Positions 1 to 13,032 of a stretch of 64,000 nt of DNA are shown piece after piece. Under the pieces are notes generated by a model, which saw nothing but the letters and a program-made list of their open reading frames with translations, was not told the DNA's origin and made no database searches. Position numbers and translations under genes: made by a program. Every line of letters starts with the position of its first letter. Position 1 is the stretch's first letter. Source of the stretch: Williamsia deligens (GTDB lineage: Bacteria > Actinomycetota > Actinomycetes > Mycobacteriales > Mycobacteriaceae); assembly GCF_024171765.1 (NCBI RefSeq), contig NZ_JAMTCI010000003.1:248001-312000 (forward strand), read 5' to 3'.

Positions 1-444
1 CAGATGCCAGTTCTGGTAGTACAGCGCGCTCGCGACGACCTCGCGGCCGACGGCGACCCAGCGGGTCTGCGGCAGGACCAACACCGTCAGCACGGTGATC
101 GCCAGCAGGACGGTGATCAGGGCGGGCAGCAGTCGTCGCAGCAGTCGGGTGAGACGGGTGCGCGGGTCGACCGCGGCCCACAGCGTCACCGACGGGGACC
201 GGCTCACCATCACGTGCTTCAGCAGCGACCCCACGAAGAAGTAGCCGGAGAGGGTGAGGAAGACGTCGACGCCGCCCGAGACCCGGCCGAACCAGATGTG
301 GAAACACGCCACCAGGGCGATCGCGACGCCCCGGAGACCGTCGAGATCGACGCGGTACGCGGTCGCCCGATCGGCCCGGGAGGGCTGTGTCCGCTCCGTC
401 GAGCGGGTCGGGGCGGTCACCACCGCACGTAATCTACCGGCCAT
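1..444 (-). CDS. Acyltransferase 3 family protein (OafA/YrhL-like), N-terminal part
   Basis: Reads leftward off the window edge, so only about 148 N-terminal residues are present. After a short basic, hydrophilic N-terminus comes [10 protein letters not shown] (residues 30-39), the typical opening of acyltransferase-3 membrane proteins. It is followed by a hydrophobic segment containing the conserved His (FHIWFG), then [14 protein letters not shown] and further hydrophobic helices. The family moves acyl groups onto cell-envelope sugars or lipids at the inner membrane; the substrate here cannot be told. The start chosen is ATG at 444; a GTG at 459 is in frame and possible. It is divergent from the biotin operon. 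Confidence 0.8.
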   Translation of the reverse strand, partial: MAGRLRAVVTAPTRSTERTQPSRADRATAYRVDLDGLRGVAIALVACFHIWFGRVSGGVDVFLTLSGYFFVGSLLKHVMVSRSPSVTLWAAVDPRTRLTRLLRRLLPALITVLLAITVLTVLVLPQTRWVAVGREVVASALYYQNWHL

Positions 445-560
445 CTCCGCCGATTCCACGTCGCAGGCTCTGCGCGTCGCCCTCGCGTGCCGTTCACGAA
501 GCGTTCGCCCGACGCTCGTGCCGCTGTCCCGCCCGTCGGTGAGGCTGCCGGGTCACGGAT

Positions 561-576
561 TAGCGTGGCCGGTGTG
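561..576 (+). promoter_or_regulatory. Leaderless promoter of bioA
   Basis: TAGCGT at 561-566 fits the actinobacterial -10 consensus TANNNT. Seven bases separate it from GTG 574, so transcription would begin at or next to the start codon and give a leaderless mRNA. No Shine-Dalgarno sequence precedes this GTG. This is inferred from spacing; no -35 hexamer is clear. Confidence 0.5.
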
Positions 577-1914
577 CACAGCCCCACGGAGACCTCGTCG
601 CGACCCGCGCGTCGGCTGGACGCCGCCGAGATCGCGGCGATCGACGCCGCCTCGATCTGGCACCCCTACGGCTCCGCCCGTCCGGGGACACCGCCGATCG
701 TCGTGGACTCCGCCGCCGGCACGCGCCTGCACCTCGCCGACGGTCGGTCGGTGGTCGACGGGATGAGCTCGTGGTGGGCGGCCATCCACGGGTACGCCCA
801 CCCCGTCCTCGACGACGCGGTCCGCGAGCAGCTCGGGTCGATGGCGCACGTCATGTTCGGTGGCCTGACGCACGAGCCCGCGGCCCGGTTGGCCGCAGCG
901 CTGGTGGAGATGACCCCCGACCCGCTGCGACGCGTGTTCTTCAGCGACTCCGGGTCGGTGGGCGTCGAGGTGGCCGCGAAGATGGCCCTGCAGTACTGGC
1001 GCGGTCAGGGTGTGCGCGGGCGGACCCGTCTGCTGACCTGGCGCGGCGGCTACCACGGCGACACGGTCACACCGATGAGCGTCTGCGACCCCGACGGCGG
1101 CATGCACGCGCAGTGGACCGGTGTCCTGCCCGACCAGGTCTTCGTCCCCGCGCCGCCACGTGTGCGCGACGCCGACTACGTCGCCGGAGTGGAGGAGACG
1201 CTGGCACGTCATGCCGACGAGGTGGCGGCGGTCATCGTCGAGCCGGTCGTGCAGGGCGCGGGTGGCATGCGCTTCCACGATCCCGAGCTGCTGGTGGATC
1301 TGCGACGGATCTGCGACGCCCACGGTGTGCTGCTGATCTTCGACGAGATCGCGACCGGGTTCGGGCGGACCGGCGAGCTGTTCGCCGCCGACCATGCCGG
1401 TGTGTCCCCCGACATCCTCTGCCTGGGCAAGGCGCTGACCGGCGGCTACATGACCATGGCGGCGACGCTGTGCACCGACCACGTCGCCCAGGTGATCAGC
1501 GACGGCGAGATGGGTGTGCTCGCCCACGGGCCGACGTTCATGGCCAACCCGCTGGCGTGCGCGGTCTCCAGCGCGTCGTTGTCGCTGATCGCGACAGGAC
1601 GGTGGCGGGCCCAGGTCGCCGGCATCGCCGAGCACCTCCGTGTCGGGTTGGAGGACCTGCGGGACCTCCCACAGGTCGCCGACGTCCGCGTCCTCGGGGC
1701 GATCGGCGTCGTGCAGTTGACGCGTCCGGTCGACATGGCACGGGCCACCGACGCCGCCGTCGGAGCCGGTGCCTGGCTGCGGCCGTTCCGCGATCTCGTC
1801 TACACGATGCCGCCCTACATCAGCTCACCCCACGACCTCGACACCATCGTCGCCGGCGTCCGCGCGGTCGTCGCGGCCCACGGTGACGGGCCCGGGGCGC
1901 ACGACCGCGTGTGA
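574..1914 (+). CDS. bioA: Adenosylmethionine-8-amino-7-oxononanoate aminotransferase
   Basis: A PLP aminotransferase that converts KAPA to DAPA with SAM as amino donor, the second of the four bio genes in the pathway and cytosolic. It is 446 residues long from GTG 574, normal for the family. Visible landmarks are WHPYG near the N-terminus, [10 protein letters not shown], the cofactor Asp in [12 protein letters not shown], and the PLP Schiff-base Lys in LGKALTGGY. Reading upstream to a codon near 487 adds 29 low-complexity residues unlike BioA, so the leaderless GTG was preferred. It is followed without a gap by bioF (GTGTGA overlap), showing translational coupling in a bioA-F-D unit. Confidence 0.95.
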   Translation: MHSPTETSSRPARRLDAAEIAAIDAASIWHPYGSARPGTPPIVVDSAAGTRLHLADGRSVVDGMSSWWAAIHGYAHPVLDDAVREQLGSMAHVMFGGLTHEPAARLAAALVEMTPDPLRRVFFSDSGSVGVEVAAKMALQYWRGQGVRGRTRLLTWRGGYHGDTVTPMSVCDPDGGMHAQWTGVLPDQVFVPAPPRVRDADYVAGVEETLARHADEVAAVIVEPVVQGAGGMRFHDPELLVDLRRICDAHGVLLIFDEIATGFGRTGELFAADHAGVSPDILCLGKALTGGYMTMAATLCTDHVAQVISDGEMGVLAHGPTFMANPLACAVSSASLSLIATGRWRAQVAGIAEHLRVGLEDLRDLPQVADVRVLGAIGVVQLTRPVDMARATDAAVGAGAWLRPFRDLVYTMPPYISSPHDLDTIVAGVRAVVAAHGDGPGAHDRV

Positions 1915-3149
1915 GACGCTGGCCGACGATGATCGACAGCCCCGACACGCCCGCCCCCGACGGCTCTGACACCGACGGGTCCGACCCGGGCGGCTCCCCG
2001 TCCCGGCGCCCCGACGCGCTCGACTGGCTCGCCGAGGCGGCGCGACTCCGGGACGCCGAGGGGCTGCACCGCACGCTCACCCCGCGTCGCGCACAGGACG
2101 ATCTGCTCGACCTGGCCTCGAACGACTACCTCGGGCTCGCGCGCGACCCCCGGATCGTGGCCGGCGCCGCGCGTGCCGCCCAGCGGTGGGGTGGTGGGTC
2201 GACGGCGTCGCGGCTCGTGGTGGGCACCACCGCTGCGCACGAGGAGTTCGAGGACGACCTCGCGACGTTCCTCGGTGTCCCGGCGGCTCTGGTGTTCTCG
2301 TCGGGCTACATGGCGAACGTCGGTGCGGTCTCGGCCCTGATGGGCCGCGGCGACCTCATCGTCAGCGACGGGGGAGCCCACGCGTCCCTCATCGACGGCT
2401 GCCGCCTGTCGCGGGCCCGCGTCGTCGTCGTCGACCGCGGCGACCACGCCGCGGTGCGCGAGGAACTCGCCCGCCGCACCGAGGACCGCGCCCTGGTGGT
2501 GACCGACTCCGTCTACAGCATCGACGGTGCCGTCGCTCCCGTGCCGGAGCTGTACGCCGCCGCCCGCGACCACGGTGCCGCGCTCCTGGTCGACGAGGCA
2601 CACGCGATCGGTGTCCGCGGACCGGGTGGTCGCGGTGTCGTCGCCGAGGTCGGGCTGTCGGGCGCGCCCGATCTGCTGCTCACCGGGGTGCTGTCGAAGT
2701 CGTTGGGATCGCAGGGCGGCTTCGTCGCCGGGTCGACGGCCGTTCGGGACCACATGATCGACCGTGCGCGGACGTTCATCTTCGACACCGGGCTCGCACC
2801 GTCCGCCGTCGGTGCCGCGTCCGCCGCGCTGGCCGTCCTGCGCGCGGAACCGGACCTGGCCGACCGGGTCCGCGACGTCGCGCGCCGACTGGCCGCCGCG
2901 TGCGGAGGGGACGAACCGGAGGCCGCTGTCGTGTCCCTCGTGATCGGTGAACCGGGTCCCGCGGTCGACGCCGCGGCCCGCTGCCGGGCCGAGGGGGTCG
3001 CGGTGGGGTGTTTCCGACCGCCGTCGGTGCCGCACGGGACGGCGCGGCTGCGCCTCACCGCCCGCGCCGACCTGTCCGACGCCGACGTCGCGCGTGCCGC
3101 GGCCGTCGTGGCCGCCGCCCGTCGGGCGGCCGTGGCGGCCGTTCGATGA
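1911..3149 (+). CDS. bioF: 8-amino-7-oxononanoate synthase
   Basis: Condenses pimeloyl-thioester with L-alanine to form KAPA, using PLP. 412 residues if GTG 1911 is used (overlapping the bioA stop), 406 if ATG 1929 is used; neither has a good ribosome site. The first ~25 residues are an Asp/Ser/Pro-rich stretch not seen in enteric BioF. Family motifs are clear: [30 protein letters not shown], the substrate/cofactor motif [18 protein letters not shown], and the PLP Lys in [11 protein letters not shown]. The 3' end overlaps bioD by 4 bases (ATGA). Confidence 0.95.
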   Translation: MRRWPTMIDSPDTPAPDGSDTDGSDPGGSPSRRPDALDWLAEAARLRDAEGLHRTLTPRRAQDDLLDLASNDYLGLARDPRIVAGAARAAQRWGGGSTASRLVVGTTAAHEEFEDDLATFLGVPAALVFSSGYMANVGAVSALMGRGDLIVSDGGAHASLIDGCRLSRARVVVVDRGDHAAVREELARRTEDRALVVTDSVYSIDGAVAPVPELYAAARDHGAALLVDEAHAIGVRGPGGRGVVAEVGLSGAPDLLLTGVLSKSLGSQGGFVAGSTAVRDHMIDRARTFIFDTGLAPSAVGAASAALAVLRAEPDLADRVRDVARRLAAACGGDEPEAAVVSLVIGEPGPAVDAAARCRAEGVAVGCFRPPSVPHGTARLRLTARADLSDADVARAAAVVAAARRAAVAAVR

Positions 3150-3832
3150 CCCGACTGATCGTGACCGGCACGTCGACCGATGTCGGCAAGACCATCGCGA
3201 CCGCGGCGATCGTCGTCGCCGCCCGGTCCGCCGGGATGTCGGTGGGGGTGTGCAAGCCCGGCCAGACCGGTGTCGTCGGAGACGAGCCCGGGGACATCGC
3301 CGAGGTCGTCCGACTGTCGGGGGTCACCGCGGCCGTCGAGGGCGCGCGCTACCCCGAACCGCTGGCACCGGAGACGGCGGCGGCGCGGGCCGGGATGCCG
3401 ACGCTCACCCTGTCCGACGTCGTCGAGACCGTCGGTCAGGTCGACGGACACGACCTGGTGCTCGTCGAGGGGGCCGGGGGCGTCCTCGTACGACTGGGTG
3501 CCGATCTCACCGTCCTCGACGTCGCCACCGCGCTCGACGCGCCACTGGTGATCGTCGCCGCCGCGGGCCTCGGCACCCTCAACCACACCGAACTGACCGT
3601 GGCCGCCGCGCGCGCCCGGGGGGTCGCGGTGGCGGGCATCGTGATCGGGTCGTGGCCCGACGACCCCGACCTCGCCACGCGCTGCAACCGCGACGACCTC
3701 CCGCGACTGACCGGTGTGCCGATCGTCGGGGTCATCCCGGCCGGCGCCGGCGAGCTGGCACCGGAGGCCTTCCGCGATCGCGCCCCGTCGTGGTTCGCGG
3801 CGGACTGGGTGGCCGCGCTCACGTCCGGATAG
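3146..3832 (+). CDS. bioD: Dethiobiotin synthetase
   Basis: ATP-dependent closure of the ureido ring of DAPA with CO2 to give dethiobiotin. 228 residues from ATG 3146, which overlaps the bioF stop. The P-loop GTSTDVGKT sits at the N-terminus (about residues 8-16), followed by CKPGQTG and the later EGAGGVLV motif that contacts metal and phosphate. Length and motif order are standard. It is separated from bioB by 107 bases without a recognised gene. Confidence 0.95.
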   Translation: MTRLIVTGTSTDVGKTIATAAIVVAARSAGMSVGVCKPGQTGVVGDEPGDIAEVVRLSGVTAAVEGARYPEPLAPETAAARAGMPTLTLSDVVETVGQVDGHDLVLVEGAGGVLVRLGADLTVLDVATALDAPLVIVAAAGLGTLNHTELTVAAARARGVAVAGIVIGSWPDDPDLATRCNRDDLPRLTGVPIVGVIPAGAGELAPEAFRDRAPSWFAADWVAALTSG

Positions 3833-3939
3833 GGCACACTGATCCACGGTCCGCGGCCGTCGACCGAGCGATCGGACGGTGACCGCGCCCGGCACGACCC
3901 ATCTCGACGACCGACCACATCTCGACCCGAGGAGCTCGC

Positions 3940-4989
3940 GTGACCCAGGCCCCGATCCGTCCGGAGGAGACCGACGTGCAGCCCGCCGCGGCGCCGTCCG
4001 ACATCCTCGAGCTGGCCCGGGAGAAGGTCCTCGAACGCGGGGAACCGCTCGACCGCGACGAGGTCCTCGCGGTCCTGAACCTCGACGACGACCGCCTGAC
4101 CGAGCTGCTGCAGCTCGCCCACGACGTGCGGATGAAGTGGTGCGGCCCCGAGGTCGAGGTCGAGGGGATCATCTCGCTCAAGACCGGCGGGTGCCCCGAG
4201 GACTGCCACTTCTGCTCGCAGTCGGGACTGTTCACGTCGCCGGTGCGCAGCGCCTGGATCGACATCCCGTCGCTGGTCGAGGCGGCCAAGCAGACCGCGA
4301 AGACCGGTGCCACCGAGTTCTGCATCGTCGCCGCCGTCCGCGGCCCCGACAAGCGTCTGATGAGCCAGGTCGCGGCTGGCATCGAGGCCATCCGCGACGA
4401 GGTCGACATCCAGATCGCCTGCAGCCTCGGCATGCTCACCCAGGAGCAGGTCGACGAGCTCGCCGCGATGGGCGTTCACCGCTACAACCACAACCTCGAG
4501 ACCGCGCGCAGCCACTTCCCGAACGTGGTGACCACCCACACCTGGGAGGAGCGCGAGGGCACCCTGCGCATGGTGCGCGAGGCCGGCATGGAGGTCTGCT
4601 GCGGCGGCATCCTCGGCATGGGCGAGTCGCTCGAGCAGCGTGCCGAGTTCGCGACCGACCTCGCCGCCCTCGAGCCCGACGAGGTGCCCCTGAACTTCCT
4701 CAACCCGCGTCCGGGCACCCCCTTCGGTGACCTCGACGTGCTGCCCGCGTCCGACGCGCTCCGCGCGGTCGCCGCGTTCCGCCTGGCGCTGCCGCGCACG
4801 ATCCTCCGGTTCGCCGGCGGTCGCGAGATCACCCTCGGCGACCTCGGCGCCAAGCAGGGCATGCTCGGCGGCATCAACGCCGTCATCGTCGGCAACTACC
4901 TGACGACGCTGGGACGCCCAGCCGAGGCCGACCTCGATCTCCTCGTCGACCTGCAGATGCCGATCAAGGCTCTCAACGACAGCATCTGA
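3940..4989 (+). CDS. bioB: Biotin synthase (radical SAM)
   Basis: Inserts sulfur into dethiobiotin using SAM radical chemistry and two iron-sulfur clusters. 349 residues from GTG 3940, with GAGGAGC just upstream. The radical-SAM cluster motif CxxxCxxC is at Cys85, Cys89 and Cys92 (CPEDCHFC). Further BioB motifs include YNHNLET and [11 protein letters not shown], and the C-terminal FAGGRE contains the Arg family ligand of the [2Fe-2S] cluster. The next gene, bsaP, starts 8 bases after the stop and is a predicted helper of this enzyme. Confidence 0.97.
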   Translation: MTQAPIRPEETDVQPAAAPSDILELAREKVLERGEPLDRDEVLAVLNLDDDRLTELLQLAHDVRMKWCGPEVEVEGIISLKTGGCPEDCHFCSQSGLFTSPVRSAWIDIPSLVEAAKQTAKTGATEFCIVAAVRGPDKRLMSQVAAGIEAIRDEVDIQIACSLGMLTQEQVDELAAMGVHRYNHNLETARSHFPNVVTTHTWEEREGTLRMVREAGMEVCCGGILGMGESLEQRAEFATDLAALEPDEVPLNFLNPRPGTPFGDLDVLPASDALRAVAAFRLALPRTILRFAGGREITLGDLGAKQGMLGGINAVIVGNYLTTLGRPAEADLDLLVDLQMPIKALNDSI

Positions 4990-4997
4990 GCGCAGCC

Positions 4998-5228
4998 GTG
5001 GCCGACTCACCCCTCGACGAGCCGCTGGCGTACAGCGTCTACACGGGTGTGCCCGTCGCGCAGGACGGTGAGGGCGAGACGTTCACGGCCGCGCGTCTGG
5101 GCCTCGAGCCGCCGCGGTACTGCGGACGGTGTGGCCGCCGCATGGTGGTCCAGGTGGTCCCCACGGGATGGACCGCACGCTGCTCGCGACACGGGTCGGT
5201 CGACTCCTCCGACCCGACACGTCGATGA
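4998..5228 (+). CDS. bsaP: Biotin synthase auxiliary protein (Rv1590-type)
   Basis: A 76-residue Cys-containing protein placed directly behind bioB, as Rv1590 is in M. tuberculosis. Three cysteines are candidate cluster or metal ligands: Cys42 and Cys45 in YCGRCGRRM, and Cys62 in ARCSRHG. Members of this mycobacterial family have been reported to be needed for biotin synthase activity in vivo; assignment here rests on position, size and the CxxC motif. The start is GTG 4998. The stop overlaps the next ATG by 4 bases, so it sits in the bio transcript. Confidence 0.85.
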   Translation: MADSPLDEPLAYSVYTGVPVAQDGEGETFTAARLGLEPPRYCGRCGRRMVVQVVPTGWTARCSRHGSVDSSDPTRR

Positions 5229-5926
5229 CCGACCCGGACACGACGGTGCCCGCCAGGGTGCTCGTGACGCGCGCACCGCGCCCGCTCGTGGTGCGCTCCG
5301 CCATCGCGGTCTGTGTGCTCATCGCGCTCGGGGCCGTGGGTGGCGTCGTCTGGGGAGTGATCGTCCCGGGTGTGACGGGCGTGGTGATCGCCCCCGGACG
5401 GGCGGGGTCGCTCGGTGCCGACACCACCCACCGGTTCGACGCGATCGCCCTCTTCGCGTGCATCTCGGCCGTGGTCGGCGTCGTCGGGGCGCTGTTCGTC
5501 TGGACGGTGCGGATCCTGCGCGGGCCGGTCGGCGCACTCGTCGTGACGATCGGTTCCCTCGCCGGGTCCGCGGTGGGGATCTGGCTCGGCGGTCTCGTCG
5601 CCCACGTGCGACACCCCGGGCCCGGGGGCGTGTCCGCGGGGGAGTACTTCCGCAGCGCCCCGGGTCTGCGGCTCGACGGTGCCCGGATCGACCTCACCGG
5701 CGGACTCGACGTCTCGCTCACCCTGGGCCTGTCGTGGGCGATCGTCGTGATCGCCCCTCTCACCGGCCTCGTCGTGGTGCTCGTCCGCATCCTCGCCGCA
5801 CCCGCGCCCGATCTCGCGGTACCCGCCGACCCGGTGTCAGGGCGGGGGACGCAGGGTGGCGAACTCGTCGGTGACACGCAGGCCGGTGTCCGTGAAGCGG
5901 TAGAGGGCGGGCGGCCGCCCGCCTGA
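5225..5926 (+). CDS. DUF2567 membrane protein (Rv1591-like)
   Basis: 233-residue integral membrane protein with about four hydrophobic helices: roughly residues 24-47, 75-97, 104-127 and 170-195. The stretch between helices 3 and 4 is long and Gly/Ser rich and probably extracytoplasmic. It is translationally coupled to bsaP (ATGA at 5225), the same position Rv1591 holds in M. tuberculosis. Its function is unknown; a role tied to biotin metabolism is only suggested by the operon. Its 3' end overlaps the convergent nrtR gene by 90 bases. Confidence 0.75.
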   Translation: MTDPDTTVPARVLVTRAPRPLVVRSAIAVCVLIALGAVGGVVWGVIVPGVTGVVIAPGRAGSLGADTTHRFDAIALFACISAVVGVVGALFVWTVRILRGPVGALVVTIGSLAGSAVGIWLGGLVAHVRHPGPGGVSAGEYFRSAPGLRLDGARIDLTGGLDVSLTLGLSWAIVVIAPLTGLVVVLVRILAAPAPDLAVPADPVSGRGTQGGELVGDTQAGVREAVEGGRPPA

Positions 5927-6526
5927 GCGTCCCGTCGGACCCGTCGTCCCGGTGGCGACGACCACGCCGCGCCTGCTGAGGATCCGCAGCAGGTTCGTCG
6001 AGTCGACGGGATATCCCAGCGCCGCGCCGTAGATGTCGCTGAGCGTCGACATCGAGAACTCGGTCGGGGCGAGAGCGAATGCGATGTTGGTGTACGAGAG
6101 CTTCGCGGCGAGTCGACGGCGTGCGGACTCGACGACGGCGCCGTGGTCGAAACTGGTGACGGGCAACGCGTCCACGGGGTGCCATCGGGTGTCGGTCGGT
6201 GGGTTGCACACCGAGTCCGGCCGCACGAGCGCGAGATAGGTCGAGGCGATGACGCGGGGCCCGGGCATGCGGTCCGGTGCGGAGAACACCGAGAGCTGCT
6301 CGATGTGGGCGACCTGGCGCAGGTCCACCTTCTCGGCGAGCTGTCGGCGCGCCGACGTCCGGAGATCCTCGTCGGCGTCGAGCAGTCCACCCGGCAGCGA
6401 CCAGGTGCCGGCCTGGGGATCGAGCCCGCGTTCCCACAACAGCACCGACAACCGCGGCGCGCCGTCCGGGAGCCCCCGCACGCCGAACACGGCCGTGAGC
6501 ACCTCGTGGAAGATGCTCTGTGACAT
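5837..6526 (-). CDS. nrtR: NrtR-type transcriptional regulator of NAD synthesis (Nudix + winged helix)
   Basis: 229 residues. The N-terminal half is a Nudix-fold domain; the C-terminal part (about residues 150-225) is a winged helix-like DNA-binding region characteristic of NrtR. The Nudix box runs from Gly47 (x5) to Glu53 (x7) and RQLAEKVDL, with Gln62 and Lys66 where the catalytic RE and EE glutamates should be. Hydrolase activity is therefore unlikely, and the domain probably senses an NAD-related ligand. It is divergent from nadA, like Rv1593c in M. tuberculosis and ndnR in Corynebacterium, where this family represses nad genes. A TAGACT six bases before the ATG suggests a leaderless transcript. 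Confidence 0.88.
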   Translation of the reverse strand: MSQSIFHEVLTAVFGVRGLPDGAPRLSVLLWERGLDPQAGTWSLPGGLLDADEDLRTSARRQLAEKVDLRQVAHIEQLSVFSAPDRMPGPRVIASTYLALVRPDSVCNPPTDTRWHPVDALPVTSFDHGAVVESARRRLAAKLSYTNIAFALAPTEFSMSTLSDIYGAALGYPVDSTNLLRILSRRGVVVATGTTGPTGRSGGRPPALYRFTDTGLRVTDEFATLRPPP

Positions 6527-6532
6527 GGCTGG

Positions 6533-6538
6533 AGTCTA
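6533..6538 (-). promoter_or_regulatory. Leaderless -10 element of nrtR
   Basis: On the minus strand TAGACT (complement of 6533-6538) is followed by six bases and then the nrtR ATG at 6526, the spacing of a leaderless actinobacterial gene. No ribosome site is visible. Inferred from sequence only. Confidence 0.45.
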
Positions 6539-6558
6539 GGTCGCCACGATCGCGGTGT

Positions 6559-6595
6559 TAGGCTGGCGTCACGTTTTCGACCCACAGTCGAAAAC
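6559..6595 (+). promoter_or_regulatory. nadA promoter with predicted NrtR operator
   Basis: TAGGCT at 6559-6564 fits a -10 element, placing the start site near 6571. Immediately downstream lies a perfect inverted repeat: GTTTTCGAC (6573-6581), 5-base spacer, GTCGAAAAC (6587-6595). An operator at +1 to +25 would block initiation, fitting a repressor. The AT-rich arms stand out from the surrounding GC-rich sequence. The nadA ribosome site AAAGGAGAG follows at 6602-6610. Confidence 0.65.
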
Positions 6596-6615
6596 CCCGT
6601 GAAAGGAGAGCGGTC

Positions 6616-7626
6616 GTGACGATCACCACCGCCGGTCCCGACATCGTCGACGCAGGCGTCCCCGGCCCCGAGTGGGCGGCGGAGGTCCGCCGCCTGGCCG
6701 ACCTGCGGGGCGCCACCCTGCTGGCGCACAACTATCAGCTCCCCGCCATCCAGGACGTCGCCGATCACGTGGGCGACTCGTTGGCCCTGTCGCGGATCGC
6801 CGCGTCGGCGCCGGAGGACACGATCGTCTTCTGTGGCGTGCACTTCATGGCCGAGACCGCCAAGATCCTCGCGCCGGAGAAGACGGTGCTCATCCCCGAT
6901 GCGCGCGCGGGCTGCTCACTGGCCGACTCCATCACGGCCGACGAGCTGCGCGAGTGGAAGGCCGACTTCCCCGACGCGGTGGTGGTCTCCTACGTCAACA
7001 CGACCGCCGAGGTGAAGGCGCTCACCGACATCTGCTGCACGTCGTCGAACGCGGTGGAGGTCGTCGAGTCCATCGACCCCGACCGCACCGTGCTGTTCCT
7101 GCCGGATCAGTTCCTCGGCGCCCACGTCAAGCGTGTGACGGGCCGGACGAACATGCACATCTGGGCCGGCGAGTGCCACGTGCACGCCGGGATCAACGGG
7201 GACGAGCTCACCGCGCAGGCGACCGCCCACCCCGACGCGGACCTCTTCGTCCACCCCGAGTGCGGGTGTGCGACGTCGGCGCTCTACCTCGCGGGCGAGG
7301 GCGCGGTCCCGGCCGACAAGGTGAAGATCCTCTCGACCGGCGGCATGCTCGACGCCGCGCGGACGACCGGCGCCCGCGAAGTGCTGGTCGCCACCGAGAT
7401 CGGGATGCTGCACCAGTTGCGCCGTGCCGCACCCGAGATCGACTTCCAGCCGGTGAACGCCAAGGCGTCGTGCAGGTACATGAAGATGATCACGCCGGAG
7501 GCGCTCCTGCGGTCGCTGCGGGACGGGACCGACGAGGTCCACCTCGACCGCGCCGTCGCCGACGCGGCCCGCGCCAGCGTCGAGGCGATGATCGCCATCG
7601 GCACGCCCGGGGGCGGCGGGGAGTGA
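6616..7626 (+). CDS. nadA: Quinolinate synthase
   Basis: Condenses iminoaspartate with dihydroxyacetone phosphate to give quinolinate, the second step of de novo NAD synthesis; carries a [4Fe-4S] cluster. 336 residues from GTG 6616, with AAAGGAGAG 6 bases upstream. The three cluster cysteines are recognisable in [16 protein letters not shown] and SCRYMKM. The substrate motifs [15 protein letters not shown] and VYVNTTAE-like ([11 protein letters not shown]) are present. It overlaps nadC by 4 bases (GTGA). The usual partner nadB, which makes iminoaspartate, is absent between nadA and nadC. Confidence 0.96.
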   Translation: MTITTAGPDIVDAGVPGPEWAAEVRRLADLRGATLLAHNYQLPAIQDVADHVGDSLALSRIAASAPEDTIVFCGVHFMAETAKILAPEKTVLIPDARAGCSLADSITADELREWKADFPDAVVVSYVNTTAEVKALTDICCTSSNAVEVVESIDPDRTVLFLPDQFLGAHVKRVTGRTNMHIWAGECHVHAGINGDELTAQATAHPDADLFVHPECGCATSALYLAGEGAVPADKVKILSTGGMLDAARTTGAREVLVATEIGMLHQLRRAAPEIDFQPVNAKASCRYMKMITPEALLRSLRDGTDEVHLDRAVADAARASVEAMIAIGTPGGGGE

Positions 7627-8522
7627 CCGCGAGCGGACGCGTCGGGCAGATCGTCGCCGGCGACGCGGGACCACTCGAGCCCCCGCCGGCGCAGGACGTC
7701 GCGCGCGTCGTCGCGGAGGGTCTCGCCGAGGACCTGCGGTACGGCCCCGACATCACCACCGCCGCGACGGTCCCCGCGGGTGCGACGACCACAGCGGTCG
7801 TCGCCAGCCGAGGCCACGGTGTGGTGGCCGGCGTCGACGTGGCGCTCGCCGTCTTCGCCGAGGTGATGGGCGATGAGGTCGACGTCGTCGAGCGGGTCGC
7901 CGACGGGTCCCGCATCGCCCCCGGGGACGCCGTCCTGCGCCTGACCGGACCCACGGCCGGCCTCCTGACCGCCGAGCGCACCGCGCTCAACCTGCTGTGC
8001 CACCTGTCGGGCATCGCGACGGCCACCGCGGCATGGGTCGACGCGATCGAGGGGACCGGCGCGTTCGTCCGGGACAGTCGCAAGACCCTGCCCGGGCTGC
8101 GGTCGCTGCAGAAGTACGCGGTGCGGGCGGGCGGCGGCCTGAACCACCGCATGGGACTCGGTGACGCCGCGCTGATCAAGGACAACCACATCGCGGCGGC
8201 CGGGTCGGTCGAGGCGGCGTGGCGCGCGGTCCGCGAGGCCGCCCCCGACATCGCGGTCGAGATCGAGGTCGACTCACTCACCCAGCTCGACGAGGCGCTC
8301 GCCCTCGACGCGCAGCTGATCCTGCTCGACAACTTCGAGCTGTGGGAGACCCAGATGGCGGTCGCGCGCCGCACACGCTCGGGGTCGTCGACCCTGCTGG
8401 AGAGTTCGGGCGGTCTCACCCTCGCCGACGCGCAGGACTATGCACGCACAGGCGTCGACTTCCTCGCCGTGGGCGGGCTCACACATTCGGTCGCGGCGCT
8501 GGACCTGGGGCTGGATCTCTGA
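7623..8522 (+). CDS. nadC: Nicotinate-nucleotide pyrophosphorylase (carboxylating)
   Basis: Turns quinolinate and PRPP into nicotinate mononucleotide. 299 residues from GTG 7623, overlapping the nadA stop. Diagnostic motifs: [20 protein letters not shown], the substrate-binding [37 protein letters not shown], and IEVEVDS-like ([10 protein letters not shown]). Normal length. The operon appears to end here; 126 bases separate it from the next gene. Confidence 0.96.
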   Translation: MTASGRVGQIVAGDAGPLEPPPAQDVARVVAEGLAEDLRYGPDITTAATVPAGATTTAVVASRGHGVVAGVDVALAVFAEVMGDEVDVVERVADGSRIAPGDAVLRLTGPTAGLLTAERTALNLLCHLSGIATATAAWVDAIEGTGAFVRDSRKTLPGLRSLQKYAVRAGGGLNHRMGLGDAALIKDNHIAAAGSVEAAWRAVREAAPDIAVEIEVDSLTQLDEALALDAQLILLDNFELWETQMAVARRTRSGSSTLLESSGGLTLADAQDYARTGVDFLAVGGLTHSVAALDLGLDL

Positions 8523-8648
8523 CGCGAGCGCGCCGTTCCACGAGCGCTCATGCGCATACGGGCATAGTTTCGCGCCCGCGTGAGTTGAACCCCTCCGTAC
8601 CGCGCGTGACGATCACGCGTGCCACGAGTACGAGAGGAAACCGATTTC

Positions 8649-9698
8649 GTGACGACCACCGTCAACGCTGTCGCCGCTGTCTCCGCCACCGATCCGCTGG
8701 AGATCACCACCATCGAGCGTCGCGATCTGGGTCCCAAGGACATCCGGATCGACATCAAGTTCGCCGGCATCTGCCACTCCGACATCCACACCGCACGCAA
8801 CGAGTGGAAGGGCACCAAGTACCCGGTCGTCCCCGGCCACGAGATCGCGGGCATCGTCGCCGAGGTCGGCTCCGAGGTCACCCTGCACAAGGTCGGCGAC
8901 CGCGTCGGCGTCGGCTGCTTCGTCGACTCCTGTGGTGAGTGTGAGCCGTGCAAGAACGGCGACGAGCAGTACTGCGAGAAGGGCGTCGTCCAGACCTACA
9001 ACTCGAAGACCTACGAGGGCGAGTTCACCCACGGCGGGTACTCGCAGGAGGTCGTGGTCACCGAGAAGTTCGTCCTGAAGATCCCCGAGGGCATCGAGCT
9101 CGACGTCGCCGCGCCGCTGCTGTGCGCCGGCATCACCCTGTACGCACCGCTGAAGAAGTGGGGCGCGGGTCCGGGCAAGAAGGTCGCGATCATCGGCATG
9201 GGCGGACTGGGTCACGTCGGCGTCAAGATCGCCCACGCCCTGGGCGCCGAGGTCACCGTGCTCAGCCAGACCACGAGCAAGGAGGAGGACGGCAAGCGTT
9301 TCGGTGCCGACCACTACTACGCCACCAAGGACAACAAGCAGCTCTTCAAGGACCTGGCCGGTCAGTTCGACCTGATCCTCAACACGGTGTCGGTGAACCT
9401 GCCGCTCACCGACTACATCGGTCTGCTCGCCATCGACGGTGCGCTCGTCGAGCTGGGTGTGCCGGAGAACCCGCTCGAGGTCGCCGCGTTCGCGTTGCTC
9501 ACCAACCGTCGCTCGCTGTCCGGCTCGATGGTCGGTGGCATCGCCCTCACCCAGGAGATGCTCGACTTCTGCGCCGAGCACCACATCGCCGCCGAGATCG
9601 AGAAGATCAACGCCGACCAGGTGAACGAGGCCTACGACCGCGCCGTCTCGTCCGACGTGCGGTACCGCTTCGTCATCGACACGGCCTCGCTGGCCTGA
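8649..9698 (+). CDS. adhC: NAD(P)-dependent zinc alcohol dehydrogenase (AdhC/CAD type)
   Basis: A 349-residue medium-chain dehydrogenase. Catalytic zinc ligands are in AGICHSDIH and VPGHEIAG; the structural zinc Cys cluster is [17 protein letters not shown]. The Rossmann motif GMGGLGHVG (about residues 180-190) binds the nucleotide. Overall it is strongly reminiscent of M. tuberculosis AdhC (Rv3045), which reduces aldehydes with NADPH. The chosen GTG 8649 has AGAGGAAA 8 bases upstream; the codon use and Lys-rich composition differ slightly from neighbours and suggest high expression. It is a single-gene unit closed by hairpins before hisD. Confidence 0.88.
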   Translation: MTTTVNAVAAVSATDPLEITTIERRDLGPKDIRIDIKFAGICHSDIHTARNEWKGTKYPVVPGHEIAGIVAEVGSEVTLHKVGDRVGVGCFVDSCGECEPCKNGDEQYCEKGVVQTYNSKTYEGEFTHGGYSQEVVVTEKFVLKIPEGIELDVAAPLLCAGITLYAPLKKWGAGPGKKVAIIGMGGLGHVGVKIAHALGAEVTVLSQTTSKEEDGKRFGADHYYATKDNKQLFKDLAGQFDLILNTVSVNLPLTDYIGLLAIDGALVELGVPENPLEVAAFALLTNRRSLSGSMVGGIALTQEMLDFCAEHHIAAEIEKINADQVNEAYDRAVSSDVRYRFVIDTASLA

Positions 9699-9759
9699 TC
9701 GTCACGGCCTCCCTGGCCTGGTCGTCACCGCCACGCCGGTGTGACACCGGCACGACCGC

Positions 9760-9795
9760 CGTCGGCCGTCGACCCTCCCGGGTCGGCGGCCGACG
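9760..9795 (+). terminator. Hairpin between adhC and hisD
   Basis: A 16-bp stem with one mismatch and a 4-base loop (left arm 9760-9775, right arm 9780-9795). A second small palindrome (8+1+8 bases) lies just upstream at 9735-9751. There is no U-tract, as is common for actinobacterial terminators. It would insulate the his operon from adhC transcription. Confidence 0.55.
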
Positions 9796-9856
9796 TCGTC
9801 TGTGTGCGGCGCCACCCCGCGCCAGGTGCGATTCGAAAACCGGTCGCACCACCGAA

Positions 9857-9893
9857 TACGCTGGACACGCCGATCCGCACCCCACCCGAGGAG
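9857..9893 (+). promoter_or_regulatory. Candidate hisD promoter and ribosome site
   Basis: TACGCT at 9857-9862 fits a -10 element and would give a leader of about 35 bases. GAGGAG at 9888-9893 is the ribosome site, 11 bases before the hisD ATG. No convincing -35 hexamer. No His-rich leader peptide or T-box is visible. Confidence 0.4.
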
Positions 9894-9904
9894 TCCGACC
9901 CGCG

Positions 9905-13019
<3,115 letters not shown>

Positions 13020-13032
13020 TCGGGGCAGTACG

